A stretch of 64,000 nucleotides of DNA from Gillisella vitis (GTDB lineage Bacteria > Pseudomonadota > Alphaproteobacteria > Rhizobiales > Rhizobiaceae), in the NCBI RefSeq assembly GCF_021559775.1, contig NZ_CP056048.1:310001-374000 (forward strand), given 5' to 3'. A program made the position numbers and the translations under genes. A model generated the notes under the pieces. It had not been told where the DNA came from and ran no database searches. It saw only the letters and a list, made by a program, of their open reading frames with translations. This document shows positions 34,793-44,361 of the stretch, one piece after another; the first letter of the stretch is position 1, and every line of letters begins with the position of its first letter.

Positions 34793-36185
34793 TCGCCTCA
34801 TCGCTCAGGCCGTGCAAGATCCGCACCCAGGATCTGGTGCCTTTGTGAAAAGAGGTGAGGTTGTATTTTTCATTGGGCGAGTGAACGCAGTCATCGTCCA
34901 GCGAAAAGCCTACCAACAAGGAGTCCATGCCGAGCATGGACTGAAAGCTGCCGACAATCGGGATCGATCCGCCGCCGCCGACAACAATGGCGGGCTTTGG
35001 CCATTCCTGTGAAAGAGCCGCCTTGGCCGTAGCGAGGATCGGCGAGTCATAGGGCAATTGAATGGCAGGCGAGGCTCCTTCGGCGTGAAATTCAACCCGG
35101 CAATCCCTAGGTAACTTTGAGGTTACATAGGCGCGAAAACTGTCGCGGATTTTTTGCGGGTCCTGTTTTCCCACCAGACGGAAGGATACCTTGGCCATGG
35201 CCTCGGCAGCAATCACGGTCTTGAAGCCCTTGCCAGTATAGCCGCCGGACATGCCGTTGATCTCGGCGGTCGGGCGGGCCCAGAGCAATTCCAGAACGCT
35301 ACGGCCTTTTTCGCCGGAGGGTACGGAAAGGCCGATATCCGTTAGGAATGATGGTTGGGTCTTCTCCAGATCCGCCCAGACGGCCTTGATATCGGGCGGT
35401 GTTTCTTCAACGCCATCGTAAAAGCCGGGCAGGGTCACGGCACCGGTTTCATCATGCAGGCCAGCCATGATGTCGCTCAGGACATGCAACGGATTGGCTG
35501 CGACGCCACCATATCCGCCCGAATGGAGGTCGCGGCTGGCGGCCTTGATGGTGATTTCCTCACCGACCAGACCACGAAGGCTGGCGCAGATCGCCGGTGT
35601 TTGCGTGTCCCACATGCCGGTGTCGCAGACCATGGCAAAATCGGCCCTTAACTCCTGGGCATTGGCCTCGAGAAAAGGCTGAAGCGACGGCGATCCTGAT
35701 TCTTCCTCGCCTTCGAAGAGAATGGTCACACGCACCGGCAGCCCACCCTTGATGTCCTTGAAGGCGCGCAAAGCTTCGATGAAGGTCAGGAGCTGTCCCT
35801 TGTCATCCGAGGTACCGCGTCCGGTGATGATCTTTTCTCCGGTTGAACCGTCAAGAATGGCTGGGTCGAACGGGTCGTTTTGCCATAAGTTCAGCGGGTC
35901 CACCGGCTGAACATCGTAATGGCCGTAGAACAGTACATGCGGGCAGTCCGCGCGCTGCCCCTCATGATGAGCAACCACCATCGGATGGCCTGACGTGTCG
36001 CGCACGGATGCGGCAAAGCCCAATCCGCTCAGATAGGTCGCCAGGAAATCCGCAGCCTTGCGGCAATGCCGGCTATAGGCCGGATCGGTGGAAATCGAGG
36101 GGATACGCACCAGATCGAACAGTGTTTCCAGACTGGAGGGCAGATTGTCATCGACACGGGCGAGCACGGTATCAATTTCGGTCAT
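34779..36185 (-). CDS. M20-family dipeptidase
   Basis: A 468-residue zinc peptidase with the M20 motifs in order: HPMVVAHHEG, LFYGHYDVQPVDP (metal His/Asp), GRGTSDDKGQ (bridging Asp), LFEGEEESGSPS (catalytic and metal Glu) and DLHSGGYGG in the dimerisation domain, then GGGGSIPIVG near the end. It resembles carnosinase-type dipeptidases and has no signal peptide, so it cleaves imported dipeptides in the cytoplasm. It is the last gene of a three-gene operon with the PLP lyase and a FadR-type regulator, 42 bases after the lyase. Confidence 0.9.
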   Translation of the reverse strand: MTEIDTVLARVDDNLPSSLETLFDLVRIPSISTDPAYSRHCRKAADFLATYLSGLGFAASVRDTSGHPMVVAHHEGQRADCPHVLFYGHYDVQPVDPLNLWQNDPFDPAILDGSTGEKIITGRGTSDDKGQLLTFIEALRAFKDIKGGLPVRVTILFEGEEESGSPSLQPFLEANAQELRADFAMVCDTGMWDTQTPAICASLRGLVGEEITIKAASRDLHSGGYGGVAANPLHVLSDIMAGLHDETGAVTLPGFYDGVEETPPDIKAVWADLEKTQPSFLTDIGLSVPSGEKGRSVLELLWARPTAEINGMSGGYTGKGFKTVIAAEAMAKVSFRLVGKQDPQKIRDSFRAYVTSKLPRDCRVEFHAEGASPAIQLPYDSPILATAKAALSQEWPKPAIVVGGGGSIPIVGSFQSMLGMDSLLVGFSLDDDCVHSPNEKYNLTSFHKGTRSWVRILHGLSDEAINRL

Positions 36186-36227
36186 GGGCAGATTTCCAGT
36201 CGGTCATGGGATGGATGTTTGCAAAGA

Positions 36228-37400
36228 TCAGTCTGTTCGGGCCGCCGCCATCGCCGCCTGCAAATCGCTCCACAGCGCCTCGGTCCCCTCAAGCCCGACA
36301 TGGAGACGCACAGACAGCGGATCGACGCCGAAGGCATCCGCGAAACTCGGCGGCGCTTTCTGGTTGGCCACCACATCGCCGGGGACGACAAGGCTTTCAT
36401 GACCACCCCAGCTGACGCCCAGTTTGAACAGCTGCAAATGGTCACAGAAGGTTTGAATATGGATGACATCCTTGAAGATGAAGGAAAACAGCCCGGACGT
36501 GCCATGCAGGCCCGGCGGCAAGACATTGTTCAGCGCCGGATGGCAGACTTTTTCGACGATATCGAGCGCCTGCAAGCGATGGGCAATCTCCAGCGCTGAG
36601 GCCTCATGCGCCTTCATGCGGATTGGCAATGTGCGCATACCCCGGATCAGCAGCCAGGCATCGAAGGGAGATAGTTTTCCACCGAGATAAGGCAGCGTTT
36701 CATTGCGGATACGATTGATCAGCTCCTTGGGACCCGCCACCACACCGGCGACAACATCGCTGTGACCGCCGAGATATTTCGAGGCCGAATGCAGGACGAG
36801 ATCGACGCCGAGCGATAATGGCTTCTGGAACACCGGGCTTGCCCAGCTGTTGTCAATCACCGACAACACGCCGTGCTGTTTGGCAAGAGCGGCCAGCGCG
36901 CCGACATCATGGGCGTCCATCACCCAACTGGTGGGGCTTTCCAGATAGAGAAGCTTTGCGCCCGGAAGCGCCTTGGCCACGGCATCCTCATCGCGGCCAT
37001 CGACATAAGTCACCTCGATGCGCATGCGCTTCAGCATGGTCTCAAAGAACCTGTAGGCATCGGGATAGAGGTGGCGAACGGCAACGATCCGATCTCCCGG
37101 CTCGATAAAGCTCAGGACGGTCGAGGATATCGTCGCCATGCCACTGGCAAAGGCCAGCGCATCCTCGGCACCTTCCAGCCGTGCCAGCATCTCCTCGAAA
37201 ATCCGCACCGTGGGGTTTAGCCCGCGTGAATAAACCGGTCGAAGTTTTTCACCGCGATAGGTCGCGACCATCTCGTCATAGTCGCTGAAGGTGAACAGCG
37301 ACGTCTGCACAATCGGTGGCACCACCGCATCATAAGCATTGGCCTCATCATGCGCCGTGATCAGCGATGCCTGTTGCAGATAATCGAGAGCGTCGCTCAT
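36228..37400 (-). CDS. Cys/Met-metabolism PLP enzyme (cystathionine beta-lyase type)
   Basis: A 390-residue fold-type I PLP enzyme: YSRGLNPTVRIFEEMLARLEGAEDALAFASGMAT, YLESPTSWVMDAHDV, SVIDNSWASP and HSASKYLGGHSD with the PLP lysine. This order marks the trans-sulfuration family (cystathionine beta/gamma-lyase, methionine gamma-lyase). Cleavage of a C-S bond giving pyruvate, ammonia and a thiol is the usual outcome. Its gene overlaps the regulator by four bases (ATGA) and sits with a dipeptidase, which suggests use of Cys-containing dipeptides. The precise substrate is not readable. Confidence 0.88.
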   Translation of the reverse strand: MSDALDYLQQASLITAHDEANAYDAVVPPIVQTSLFTFSDYDEMVATYRGEKLRPVYSRGLNPTVRIFEEMLARLEGAEDALAFASGMATISSTVLSFIEPGDRIVAVRHLYPDAYRFFETMLKRMRIEVTYVDGRDEDAVAKALPGAKLLYLESPTSWVMDAHDVGALAALAKQHGVLSVIDNSWASPVFQKPLSLGVDLVLHSASKYLGGHSDVVAGVVAGPKELINRIRNETLPYLGGKLSPFDAWLLIRGMRTLPIRMKAHEASALEIAHRLQALDIVEKVCHPALNNVLPPGLHGTSGLFSFIFKDVIHIQTFCDHLQLFKLGVSWGGHESLVVPGDVVANQKAPPSFADAFGVDPLSVRLHVGLEGTEALWSDLQAAMAAARTD

Positions 37401-38131
37401 TTGGACATTTCCTTGATGTCTTCTTCCACCACGGCAAGAATTTTGAGGGTTTCACGGCGCGCACCTTCACTGTCCTGGTCAGCAATGGCGCTGAACAAGG
37501 TGCGATGAAAGGGGAAGGAGCGGCGGGCAAAATCGGGCCTATCGAACGGCTTATGCCAGAATCGCTCGAAGGCTTCGCGCATCTGTTCCAGAAGCTGTTT
37601 GAACAGCGGGTTATGCGTGGCATCGTAGATCGCCACATGGAAGGCTAGATCTTCCTTGCCGGATGTGCCCTTGGCCAGATGTACCCGCTCCATTTCATCA
37701 AGCTTTTCCTCGATGATCCGCAGATCGTCTTCCGTTCGGCGCATCGCGGCCAAGGCTCCGGCCTCAACCTCAATGCCGCGTCGGACTTCCAAGGTTTGCA
37801 AAAGAGCGTCGCGTAAATTCACCGTCTCCAGCATCAGCGGCATGTGGACCGTCGCAGCACTTACGGGCTGCAAAAGATAGGTACCGCTGCCTTTTCGGGT
37901 CTCCACCACGCCCAAGGCCTGAAACCGCCCGATCACTTCACGCACTGTTGAACGGCCAACACCGAGCGCGTTCATCAATTCGCGTTCCGTCGGCAGGCGA
38001 TCTCCACGCTTGAGACCGGCCTTGTTGATATAGCCGACCATGGCCCCACTTACCTGCTGGACACGGTCCAGCGGTGGCAGTGCGGCGATATGCTGGGTGT
38101 CGTTCAGCGCGTTTCCGGTGCGCATCGTCAT
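37397..38131 (-). CDS. FadR-subfamily GntR regulator
   Basis: A 244-residue regulator: an N-terminal winged helix (GDRLPTERELMNALGVGRSTVREVIGRFQALGVVETRKGSGTYL split over about 35 to 80) and a helical FCD ligand domain with DLAFHVAIYDATHNPLF and the FHRTLFSAI histidine. The start at 38131 is backed by AGGAGGAAG eight bases upstream; an in-frame ATG 45 bases earlier lacks this. It is divergent from the peptide ABC operon and co-transcribed with lyase and dipeptidase genes. A near-match to the GntR operator TNGTNNNACNA lies at 38166-38176 between them. Confidence 0.88.
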   Translation of the reverse strand: MTMRTGNALNDTQHIAALPPLDRVQQVSGAMVGYINKAGLKRGDRLPTERELMNALGVGRSTVREVIGRFQALGVVETRKGSGTYLLQPVSAATVHMPLMLETVNLRDALLQTLEVRRGIEVEAGALAAMRRTEDDLRIIEEKLDEMERVHLAKGTSGKEDLAFHVAIYDATHNPLFKQLLEQMREAFERFWHKPFDRPDFARRSFPFHRTLFSAIADQDSEGARRETLKILAVVEEDIKEMSK

Positions 38132-38165
38132 TGATATTTCTTCCTCCTGCCGACCGCTTGACAAT

Positions 38166-38240
38166 TGGTCTGACATCTTAGCAGTATGCCGCCCACGAAC
38201 AATGTCAAGGCGACCGAAGGGGCATTTGGTCTACTCCAAA
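38166..38240. promoter_or_regulatory. Candidate GntR operator sites between regulator and peptide operon
   Basis: TGGTCTGACAT (38166-38176) matches the FadR-type consensus TNGTNNNACNA at all but the last base. A second inverted repeat, TTTGG (38225-38229) and CCAAA (38236-38240) with a 6-base centre, lies closer to the binding-protein gene. Both share the TTGGTCT core and fit dual control by the 37397-38131 regulator. Confidence 0.45.
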
Positions 38241-38355
38241 AACTGAATTTCATCGTCGCGGATACGGCGGAAGAAATGAAAACAATAATTTATCCGCACA
38301 CATAAAAAATGAGGGTGCCGCAAAGGCGCGAACAAACAAACTGGGGATTAAAGGC

Positions 38356-39975
38356 ATGAAATTTCGTTTATTCGGCGGAGCTGTGGCCGTGTCGGTTGCT
38401 GCTTTGCTCACCAGCCCGGCTGTTGCTTTTGAAGGCAGAAGCGTTGTGGCGCCCGATTGCAATTATGGTGGCAAGATCAAGTCCATCGTGGCGACCGATG
38501 AGCACACGGTGACCTTCTCCATGTGCTCGCCCGATCCGGCCTTCAAAGCCAAGGCGGCCTTCGTACCCTTCGGTATCCAGCCCGCCAAGCATATCGAAGA
38601 AGCTGGACCGAAGAAGAAGCTGCTCGACAATCCGATCGGCACTGGACCCTTCAAACTGGAAAGCTGGAATCGCGGCGATTCCATCACCATGACCCGCAAC
38701 GAGAATTACTGGGGTGCCAAACCGGCTTTCGACAAGCTGGTGTTTCGCTGGAACCAGTCCGGCGCGGGCCGCCTGAATGAGTTGCGCTCCGGCACGGTCG
38801 ATGAAATCACCAATATCAGCCCTGATGATTTCGACAGCGTCAAGAACGATCCGGACCTGCAATTCCTGCCGCAGGAAAGCCCGAACATTCTCTATCTCGG
38901 CATGGTCAACACCGCCAAGCCCTTCGACAATGAGAAGGTGCGTCAGGCGATTGCCATGGGCATCGATCGCCAGCGCATCGTCGATAATTTCTATCCAAAA
39001 GGTTCGGTCGTCGCCAGCCATTTCACGCCCTGTTCGCTGCCCAATGGCTGCGCTGGCAAGGATTGGTACGGGTTTGATGCGAGCGCGGCTAAAAAACTGC
39101 TGGCCGATGCCGGATACCCGAATGGGTTCAAGACCAAGATCTACTACCGCGATGTGTTCCGCGCTTACCTGCCGGAACCAAGCGTCGTGGCTGTCGAATT
39201 CCAGACACAGCTGAAGAAAAATCTCGGCATCGATGCGGAAGTGGTTCCGATTGAATCGGGTAAATTCATTGATGATACCTCCGCTGGCCGGATCGATGGG
39301 CTCTATCTGCTGGGTTGGGGGGCTGACTATCCGCATGTCACCAACTTCCTCGATTATCACTTCGGCAAGACATCGAAAATGTTCGGCACCACCTTCCCGG
39401 AAATTACCGAGGGGTTGACCAAAGGCGGAACGATTGCCGAGACAAAGACCGCCGAACCGATCTATGCGGCCGTCAACGATGCCATCCGCCAGCATGTGCC
39501 GATGGTGCCGATTGTCCATGGCGCCGCCGCCTATGCTGCACGGGCGACCTTGAAGAATGCCATCGTCCGCCCCTTTGGCTCGCCGTTGTTGCAGGATTCC
39601 AATCCGGGCAAGGATACGCTGGTCTTCATGCAGAATGCCGAGCCGATCAGCCTCTATTGCGGCGATGAAACGGATGGCGAAACGCTGAATGCCTGCACGC
39701 CGATTACGGAAGCGCTGCTGGATTACGCAAAGGACAGCGGCGATATTGTTCCCGCTCTGGCCACCAGCTGTGATGCCAATGGGGATTCGACCGTTTGGAC
39801 CTGCAAGCTGCGGACCGGCGTGAAATTCACCGACGGCTCTGATTTTACCGCCAATGACGTGGTGGTATCCTGGGCGGCGGGCATTGATGCATCCAATCCG
39901 GCCCATGTCGGCAATACCGGCTCCTTCGACTATTTCTCCTCCCTCTGGGGCGGGTTGATGAACGCCAAGAAGTAA
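38356..39975 (+). CDS. Peptide ABC substrate-binding protein, apparently circularly permuted
   Basis: A 539-residue SBP type 5 protein with a signal peptide ending at AVA-F. The segment order is odd. The mature protein begins with GGKIKSIVATDEHTVTFSM...PDPAF, which in DppA/OppA follows the first 150 residues. The segment normally at the N terminus (TPITEALLDY, IVPALATSCDANG, LRTGVKFTDGSDFTANDVV) is at the C terminus, from about residue 440 to 535, ending SLWGGLMNAKK. The middle (NPIGTGPFKLESW, VRQAIAMGIDRQRIV, LLGWGADYPHVTNFL) is in normal order. The complete set of segments suggests a functional, permuted binder of peptides or related cations. Confidence 0.85.
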   Translation: MKFRLFGGAVAVSVAALLTSPAVAFEGRSVVAPDCNYGGKIKSIVATDEHTVTFSMCSPDPAFKAKAAFVPFGIQPAKHIEEAGPKKKLLDNPIGTGPFKLESWNRGDSITMTRNENYWGAKPAFDKLVFRWNQSGAGRLNELRSGTVDEITNISPDDFDSVKNDPDLQFLPQESPNILYLGMVNTAKPFDNEKVRQAIAMGIDRQRIVDNFYPKGSVVASHFTPCSLPNGCAGKDWYGFDASAAKKLLADAGYPNGFKTKIYYRDVFRAYLPEPSVVAVEFQTQLKKNLGIDAEVVPIESGKFIDDTSAGRIDGLYLLGWGADYPHVTNFLDYHFGKTSKMFGTTFPEITEGLTKGGTIAETKTAEPIYAAVNDAIRQHVPMVPIVHGAAAYAARATLKNAIVRPFGSPLLQDSNPGKDTLVFMQNAEPISLYCGDETDGETLNACTPITEALLDYAKDSGDIVPALATSCDANGDSTVWTCKLRTGVKFTDGSDFTANDVVVSWAAGIDASNPAHVGNTGSFDYFSSLWGGLMNAKK

Positions 39976-40053
39976 ACGTGAGGATTTCGGCGCTTCGGGC
40001 TAGGCGTAAATGTCTGGCCCGGCGTGTCTGACGGGGTCGTTTTTATACGTGGC

Positions 40054-40230
40054 TACCCCCTCTGGCTTGCCAGCCATCTCCCCCTCACGGGGGGAGATCA
40101 GGGTGAGTTAGATCATCCATTTCCTCGAACACGCAGAAAATTTTGATGCGTGAGATTTCGAGCAAAGGGTAAACTCCAAAGCGACCTCCCCCCTTGAGGG
40201 GGAGATGCCCGGCAGGGCAGAGGGGGGTAT
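40054..40230. repeat. Rhizobial-type intergenic inverted repeat element
   Basis: Two GC-rich arms, 40054-40100 and about 40183-40230, are imperfect inverted copies: TACCCCCTCTGGCTTGCCAG and CATCTCCCCCTCA on the left match the reverse complement of the right arm. Each arm also has an internal CTCCCCCTC/GAGGGGGAG palindrome. The form resembles the intergenic mosaic repeats (RIME-like) scattered in Rhizobium and Agrobacterium genomes. It fills most of the 329-base gap between the binding-protein and permease genes. Confidence 0.75.
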
Positions 40231-40304
40231 CCTGGCGCAGCCGCCTGTTGATGACACCTGACCAAACCAAACGGCGCTGTAAAATCTGGTAATGAGGACC
40301 TGCG

Positions 40305-41384
40305 ATGCTTGGATATGCAGCCAAACGCCTGCTGATTTCCATCCCGGTGATTTTCGGCATTCTGATCGTGACCTTCGCGCTTGCCCGGTTAATTCCTGGC
40401 GATCCCTGCAAGGCCATGCTGGGAGAAAAAGCCACCGCCGAGACTTGCGCTGGTTTCATCACGCGCTACGGCTTCGATAAGCCGCTGCCAACGCAGTTTT
40501 TCATTTATATGGGCGATATGCTGCGGGGTGATTTCGGCACATCGGTACGCTTCTCGCGGCCTGTGACGCAGATCATTATCGAGCGCCTGCCGATGACCGC
40601 CGAGCTTGCCGTGCTGGCGCTGATCACCGCGACCATTATCGGTGTCGGGCTCGGGGTTATTGCCGCCCGTCGTCATAATTCAGCAGCCGATGTCGGCACC
40701 ATGATCGTTGCCAATGCCGGCATTTCCATGCCGGTGTTCTGGCTGGGGTTGATGCTGGCCTATCTGTTCGGGGTGATGCTGCGCGGCACGCCCTTCTGGC
40801 TGCCGCCATCCGGGCGGCTTTCCGCCGGTGTCAATTCCATTCCCTTTTACGAGGTCTGGCACTGGCAATTGGCGGCGGAGAGCGGCTGGAGCAAGGTGCT
40901 CGAATTCTTCTCCAACTTTTATATTCTGAACGCCTTGATCACCGGCAATTGGACGGTGTTCTGGGATGCCATACGCCACATGATCTTGCCGGTCATGGCG
41001 CTCTCCACCATCCCGATGGCGGTGATTGCCCGCATGACCCGCTCCTCGCTGCTGGATGTGCTGGGGCGTGATTATGTCCGCACCGCCCGCGCCAAGGGCG
41101 TGCCAGAAAAACGTGTGGTCAGCGAACATGCGCTGGGCAATGCGCTGTTGCCGGTTGTCACCATTCTGGGCTTGCAAATGGGCGCCCTGCTCAGTGGCGC
41201 CGTGTTGACCGAAACTGTTTTTGGCCTGTCCGGCGTGGGGCGTATGCTGGTTGAGGCGATTTTTGCGCGGGACTATCCAGTCGTGCAGGCCTTCACGGTG
41301 ATGATTGCCGTGTCCTACGTGGCTATCAACCTGCTGGTGGACCTTTCCTACACCTATCTCGATCCTCGCATTCGCCCACAATAG
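40305..41384 (+). CDS. Peptide ABC permease, DppB type
   Basis: A 359-residue membrane protein opening with MLGYAAKRLLISIPVIFGIL and GDPCKAMLGE, typical of DppB. It has an enlarged periplasmic insert (FEV-like SIPFYEVWHWQLAAESGWSK) before the EAA loop DYVRTARAKGVPEKRVV. Six helices are apparent. GAGGACCTGCG precedes the ATG. It is downstream of the permuted binding protein, across a repeat element, and upstream of DppC/D/F-like genes, so the five form one importer. The unusually long insert may match the altered binding protein. Confidence 0.92.
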   Translation: MLGYAAKRLLISIPVIFGILIVTFALARLIPGDPCKAMLGEKATAETCAGFITRYGFDKPLPTQFFIYMGDMLRGDFGTSVRFSRPVTQIIIERLPMTAELAVLALITATIIGVGLGVIAARRHNSAADVGTMIVANAGISMPVFWLGLMLAYLFGVMLRGTPFWLPPSGRLSAGVNSIPFYEVWHWQLAAESGWSKVLEFFSNFYILNALITGNWTVFWDAIRHMILPVMALSTIPMAVIARMTRSSLLDVLGRDYVRTARAKGVPEKRVVSEHALGNALLPVVTILGLQMGALLSGAVLTETVFGLSGVGRMLVEAIFARDYPVVQAFTVMIAVSYVAINLLVDLSYTYLDPRIRPQ

Positions 41385-41392
41385 GACAGTTC

Positions 41393-42346
41393 ATGACGCG
41401 CTTGAATAGTGTATCGGCCAGTGCAGCAGAGGCCATTCTCGAAGATGGCCTGATTGGTGAACCGGTCGCCCAATGGCGGAGAACCTGGGGACGGCTGCTC
41501 AGACTGCGCTCCGGGCAGGTCGGCTTGTTCATCATTGGCATGCTGATCCTGATTGCCATTTTCGCACCGGTTCTTGCTCCTTATGATCCCGATCAGGTGT
41601 TGATCGGTGTCGAGCAGGTCAAGCGCCGCGAGCCGCCCTGTGTGCATCTGCTTGGATGTGACGCCAGCCGTCCGCAGCATATCATGGGTATCGATGGCAA
41701 TGCCCGTGATTCCTTCTCGCGTATTCTCTATGGTACGCGCGTCAGTCTGGTCATTGGGCTGACCACCGTTACCTGCGCGCTGTTCTTTGGCGTTCTACTG
41801 GGGGCGATTGCCGGGTATTTCCGGGGTTGGGTGGACAATATCATCATGCGGATCATGGATGTGATCCTCGGCTTTCCGTCTTTGCTGCTGGCGATTGCCA
41901 TCGTTGCGGTTCTGGGACCGGGCATTCGCAATGCATTGCTGGCTATCTCCATCGTCTCGGTTCCCGCCTATGCCCGCGTCACCCGTGCCAGTGTTCTGTC
42001 GGTGAAAACCTTCGATTTTGTCGCGGCTACGCGGGTGCTGGGTGGCAGCAAGTGGCGCATCCTGTTTCAAAGAGTGCTGCCCAATGCCATCACGCCGATT
42101 GTGGTGCTGGCAACGCTTGGAGTGGCCACCGCCATTCTCGATGCCGCCGGTCTCAGCTTCCTTGGCCTTGGCGCACAGCCGCCAACGCCGGAATGGGGGA
42201 CGATGCTGGGGGCTGCCCGCAACGAGATCTTTTCCGCGCCGCATCTGGTGTTCTTTCCTGGCCTTGCCATCATGCTGACCGTGCTTGGCTTCAACCTTCT
42301 CGGAGACGGGCTGCGTGATGCCCTTGATCCGCGGCTCCATACGTGA
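41393..42346 (+). CDS. Peptide ABC permease, DppC type
   Basis: A 317-residue partner permease: a long cytoplasmic N terminus, the first helix ([23 protein letters not shown]), a periplasmic insert with [20 protein letters not shown] before the usual [15 protein letters not shown], and the EAA loop [15 protein letters not shown]. The insert replaces the shorter HLLGTDxxGRD of ordinary Dpp[17 protein letters not shown]-like [12 protein letters not shown] near the end confirms the family. Start 8 bases after the DppB stop. Confidence 0.92.
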   Translation: MTRLNSVSASAAEAILEDGLIGEPVAQWRRTWGRLLRLRSGQVGLFIIGMLILIAIFAPVLAPYDPDQVLIGVEQVKRREPPCVHLLGCDASRPQHIMGIDGNARDSFSRILYGTRVSLVIGLTTVTCALFFGVLLGAIAGYFRGWVDNIIMRIMDVILGFPSLLLAIAIVAVLGPGIRNALLAISIVSVPAYARVTRASVLSVKTFDFVAATRVLGGSKWRILFQRVLPNAITPIVVLATLGVATAILDAAGLSFLGLGAQPPTPEWGTMLGAARNEIFSAPHLVFFPGLAIMLTVLGFNLLGDGLRDALDPRLHT

Positions 42347-42353
42347 GGACAGC

Positions 42354-43370
42354 ATGACCCGGCCTATTCTGGAGATCCGCGATCTCACCACCCATTTCCA
42401 AACCCGATCCGGCACCGCCCGCGCCGTCGATAAGGTTTCGCTGTCGCTGGAGGCGGGACAAACGCTCTGCGTTGTCGGCGAGAGCGGCTGCGGCAAATCG
42501 ATCACCGCGCTGAGCATCATGGGGCTGGTGCCTTATCCCGGCAAAATCATCGGCGGCGAAGTGCTGCTGGATGGAGCCGATCTGCGCAGCATGTCGCCGA
42601 TGGACCTCAGCAAGGTGCGCGGCAACCGGATTTCGATGATCTTTCAAGATCCGTCGTCCTCGCTCAATCCGGTCCATACCGTCGGGCGGCAGATTGCCGA
42701 GGCTTACCGCCTGCATAAAAACATGGGCAAGCAGGAGGCGGAAGTGGCAGCAATCGCCATGCTGAAAGCCGTCGGCATTCCCGATCCCCAACGACGTATG
42801 AAGGCCTATCCGCATGAAATGTCCGGTGGCATGGCGCAGCGGGTGATGATTGCCATGGCGCTGGCCTGCCAGCCGGAAGTGTTGATTGCCGATGAGCCGA
42901 CCACCGCGCTGGATGTGACCATTCAGGCGCAAATTCTGGATTTGATGCGCGATTTGCAGCGTGATTTCGGCACCGCTATCATTCTGATCACCCATGATCT
43001 CGGTGTGGTTGCCGAAATGGCCGATCATGTCGCCGTGATGTATGCGGGGCAGGTGGTTGAGCTTGCCGATGTCCGAACACTGTTCAAGTCGCCCAAGCAT
43101 CCCTACACGCAAGCGCTTTTGCGCTCAGTGCCGGTGCTGGGCGAATCTCCTGATATGCTGGAAGTCATCGATGGTCGTGTGCCGCAATTGACCCATCTGC
43201 CGCAGGGCTGTCTGTTCGCGCCGCGTTGCACAGCCCGGCGCGAGGCCAATGAACCGCGCTGTCTGACCGATGTTCCTGCACTGACCGAAATCCACAAGGC
43301 CCATCACTGTCGATGCTGGCTGACCGAACCGGCGACGCTTGCCGGTGAACAAGAGGTACAGCCCGCATGA
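42354..43370 (+). CDS. Peptide ABC ATPase, DppD type
   Basis: A 338-residue ATPase: Walker [11 protein letters not shown], signature [16 protein letters not shown], Walker [15 protein letters not shown], and a C-terminal oligopeptide-transporter tail with the Cys-rich [18 protein letters not shown] that in this family binds an iron-sulfur cluster. The ATG at 42354 follows GTGAGGACAGC; an in-frame start 69 bases upstream lies within the permease gene. It pairs with the next ATPase, whose gene it overlaps by four bases. Confidence 0.93.
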   Translation: MTRPILEIRDLTTHFQTRSGTARAVDKVSLSLEAGQTLCVVGESGCGKSITALSIMGLVPYPGKIIGGEVLLDGADLRSMSPMDLSKVRGNRISMIFQDPSSSLNPVHTVGRQIAEAYRLHKNMGKQEAEVAAIAMLKAVGIPDPQRRMKAYPHEMSGGMAQRVMIAMALACQPEVLIADEPTTALDVTIQAQILDLMRDLQRDFGTAIILITHDLGVVAEMADHVAVMYAGQVVELADVRTLFKSPKHPYTQALLRSVPVLGESPDMLEVIDGRVPQLTHLPQGCLFAPRCTARREANEPRCLTDVPALTEIHKAHHCRCWLTEPATLAGEQEVQPA

Positions 43371-44341
43371 GCGCCCTGATCGAAATGAACGGCATCAAAA
43401 TGGCTTTCGCCGTGACCGGTGGGGCTTTCCAGCGGGTGAAAGGCTATGTCAACGCCGTCAATGATGTCAGCCTGACGATTGAGCGTGGCCGCACTCTGGG
43501 CGTGGTGGGCGAAAGCGGCTGCGGAAAATCCACACTGGCCCGTATCGTGGTGGGTCTGTTTGCGCCGACCGCAGGCGAAATCATCTTTGATGAAAAGCAG
43601 ATTGCCGGACCCGGCATGGGCGTTGATTTTGCCTCCAGCCGCCGCATCCAGATTGTCTTTCAAGACCCCTATTCCTCGCTGGATCCACGGCTGCCGATTG
43701 GTGACTCCATTGCCGAAGGCCTGGTCATCCATGGCATTGGTGACAAGGCCAGTCGTCGCAAGGCGGTTGCCGATATGCTGGAACTGGTCGGCCTGCCGCC
43801 GCAGGCTGCGGACCGCTATCCGCATGAGTTTTCAGGCGGTCAGCGCCAGCGTATCGGCATCGCCCGCGCCCTCATTCTCCAGCCGGAATTTCTGGTGTGT
43901 GATGAGCCAACCTCTGCACTGGATGTGTCGGTACAGGCGCAAATCCTCAATCTTTTGAAGCGGCTGAAAACCCAGCTCAACCTGACCATGATGTTCATTT
44001 CCCACAATCTGGCCGTGGTGCGCCACATCGCCGATGACGTGGTGGTGATGTATCTCGGCCATGCGGTGGAACTTGGTCCGGTGGAAGCGCTGTTTACCAA
44101 TCCGCGCCATCCCTACACCAAGGCGCTTCTCTCCGCGACGCTGATTGCCGATCCAGACCGACGCGGCGAGCGGATCAAGCTGGTTGGCGAAATGCCATCC
44201 CCGCTCAATCCACCCACGGGCTGTCCCTTCCATCCTCGTTGCACACTGGCCAACGACCGCTGCAAGGCGGAGATGCCGCTGATGACCATGACGGACACGG
44301 TCAGGGTTGCCTGTCATGCCGTTGAAGAAGGTCGGGCTTAA
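43367..44341 (+). CDS. Peptide ABC ATPase, DppF type
   Basis: A 324-residue ATPase with Walker [11 protein letters not shown], signature [16 protein letters not shown], Walker [15 protein letters not shown] and the C-terminal [14 protein letters not shown] cysteine pattern. A short insert ([18 protein letters not shown]) before the Walker A loop is usual for DppF/OppF. The start overlaps the upstream stop as ATGA, so translation is coupled. With DppD it forms the ATPase heterodimer of the importer. Confidence 0.93.
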   Translation: MSALIEMNGIKMAFAVTGGAFQRVKGYVNAVNDVSLTIERGRTLGVVGESGCGKSTLARIVVGLFAPTAGEIIFDEKQIAGPGMGVDFASSRRIQIVFQDPYSSLDPRLPIGDSIAEGLVIHGIGDKASRRKAVADMLELVGLPPQAADRYPHEFSGGQRQRIGIARALILQPEFLVCDEPTSALDVSVQAQILNLLKRLKTQLNLTMMFISHNLAVVRHIADDVVVMYLGHAVELGPVEALFTNPRHPYTKALLSATLIADPDRRGERIKLVGEMPSPLNPPTGCPFHPRCTLANDRCKAEMPLMTMTDTVRVACHAVEEGRA

Positions 44342-44361
44342 ATTCACCAAGGAAGCAGACT

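Noticed and set aside
38368-39906. 512-codon open frame on the minus strand
   Set aside because: Antisense to the permuted binding protein; low-complexity, no recognisable motif, and no ribosome site.
40054-40230. Insertion sequence or CRISPR interpretation of the GC-rich repeat
   Set aside because: No transposase, no target duplication seen, and only one inverted pair of arms without regular spacers; it fits an intergenic mosaic repeat.
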